This document shows, one piece after another, positions 63,311 through 64,000 of a stretch of 64,000 nt of DNA (within the stretch, counting starts at the first letter, position 1; every line of letters begins with the position of its first letter). The notes under the pieces are model-generated. The model saw only the letters and a list, made by a program, of their open reading frames with translations. It ran no database searches and was not told the DNA's origin. The position numbers and the translations under genes are program-made. Origin of the DNA: Scolanthus callimorphus (lineage: Eukaryota; Cnidaria; Anthozoa; Actiniaria; Edwardsiidae); NCBI GenBank assembly GCA_033964015.1, contig CM066923.1:6251978-6315977 (forward strand), read 5' to 3'.

Positions 63311-64000
63311 TGTACCATTTAAATAACTTAACTGCAACAATTTACTTAAATAAAGTACAGTATAAAAAGTGTTAGTAGGAATAGATAGAGAGATAGGGAA
63401 ACAACACACAGACACAACTGTCACAACAAAGCCATTAAAGGCAAGCAGCAGGACAAGTCTGGTCATCACACAGTGATGCCGCAACATGACAGGTCCCATA
63501 TACAGCTGCAGTATAAAATTCAAATTGCACTTTGCAGGCAATTGTAATAACAACAATAATTGGCCAGGTAAAGACCAAAACATAAATTGCTTTACTAATG
63601 GTGGCAACCCAACCATCAATAATAATAACAACAGTGGTGGAATAACAACATTGGTGGTAACCCACCCATCAATAATAATAACAACATTGGTGGTCACCCA
63701 CCCATCAATAATAATAACAACATTGGTGGTAACCCACCCATCAATAATAATAACAACATTGGTGGTAACCCACCCATCAATAATATGGATACTATTGGTG
63801 GCAACCCAACCATTTATAACAACAATAGCGTCATCATAACAATAATGTCAGGTTACAGCATTTTAATAATTCGCATTGTTGGTTTTTGGCCCAACAGCCT
63901 GAGATAGATAATCTACAATGTCATCATAAAAATATTCTGCCAAATTAATTCACATAAGCCAATGGCAGAGACAAATTGATTTGATTAACTTTATACCAGG
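63311..64000. other. 5' leader of the retrotransposon, or flank
   Basis: No protein frame starting with ATG is supported. Contains the minisatellite at 63597-63830. The expected A1 copy of the 58489-58823 spacer was not recognised here. Confidence 0.45.
63597..63830. repeat. 36-bp minisatellite in the retrotransposon leader
   Basis: Five to six units of attggtggtaacccacccat then caataataataacaac. Central units are nearly identical and the outer ones degenerate (ggcaacccaaccat). It encodes an artefactual 12-residue repeat on the - strand. Confidence 0.9.

Larger units (their letters stand above)
58278..64000 (-). mobile_element. DIRS-order, Ngaro-like tyrosine-recombinase retrotransposon, 5' end beyond window
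   Basis: Reading on the - strand the order is: tandem-repeat leader (63.6-63.8 kb), Gag-like region, reverse transcriptase, RNase H, tyrosine recombinase, then 211-bp repeat B1 (59034-58824), a 335-bp spacer A2 (58823-58489) and an identical B2 (58488-58278). This B1-A2-B2 order beyond the ORFs is what the Ngaro/PAT split direct repeat layout predicts. The matching A1 repeat should lie at the 5' end, which is outside the window. No integrase of DDE type and no methyltransferase domain was seen, so Ngaro-like is preferred over DIRS1-like. The two B repeats are identical, which points to a young insertion. It sits antisense in the presumed PPP2R3 intron 1. Confidence 0.8.

Noticed and set aside
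63311..63697. Extension of the polyprotein upstream of the ATG at 63310
   Set aside because: The extension reads through the minisatellite and begins at a GTG, not an ATG. The ATG at 63310 has A at -3 and a typical basic start.

Overview
This window looks like nuclear DNA of an animal, most likely a cnidarian and plausibly an anthozoan such as a stony coral. The genes are intron-rich with clean GT..AG boundaries, intergenic DNA is AT-rich, the proteins match conserved metazoan families (group I PAK kinase, delta-COP, PP2A B'' subunit), and small inverted-repeat elements (MITE-like) and a tyrosine-recombinase retrotransposon are abundant. The species assignment is inference; the gene families are read directly from translated exons.

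Layout. All four recognisable host genes are on the + strand. (1) 2420-8246: the last five exons of an unidentified gene whose product ends in a short coiled coil, a Ser/Arg/Tyr-rich tail and a possible C-terminal PDZ ligand. (2) 8250-19150: gene-poor DNA with many inverted-repeat elements and two weak gene candidates (about 12.5-13.0 kb on the - strand, 13815-14156 on the + strand). (3) 19155-38210: a complete 18-exon group I p21-activated kinase gene (528 aa), with an additional frame-preserving candidate exon of 171 codons in intron 4. (4) 38211-43612: repeat-rich spacer. (5) 43613-51847: a complete 11-exon coatomer delta subunit gene (ARCN1, 516 aa) whose first coding exon holds only the ATG. 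(6) 51848-54487: spacer with elements. (7) 54488-55033: the first coding exon of a PP2A B'' regulatory subunit (PPP2R3 family). No continuation was recognised before the window ends.

Mobile DNA. From 58278 to beyond the right edge lies a - strand DIRS-order (Ngaro-like) retrotransposon. It has a Gag-like region with Cys/His motifs, reverse transcriptase, RNase H, and a tyrosine recombinase in the -1 frame. Beyond the ORFs are two identical 211-bp direct repeats (58278-58488 and 58824-59034), arranged as expected for split direct repeats. Its 3' end interrupts the second copy of a local tandem duplication, which fixes one insertion junction; the first copy carries a separate small TIR element and so provides that element's empty site. 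Elsewhere at least a dozen MITE-like families are visible. Several occur two or three times in the window, and three have readable target duplications (TAA/TTA, TA or TTAA).

How the parts relate. PAK (Rac/Cdc42 signalling), delta-COP (COPI vesicle coat) and the PP2A subunit are unrelated housekeeping or signalling genes that are simply neighbours; there is no operon. No RNA gene, CRISPR array or prokaryotic feature was seen.
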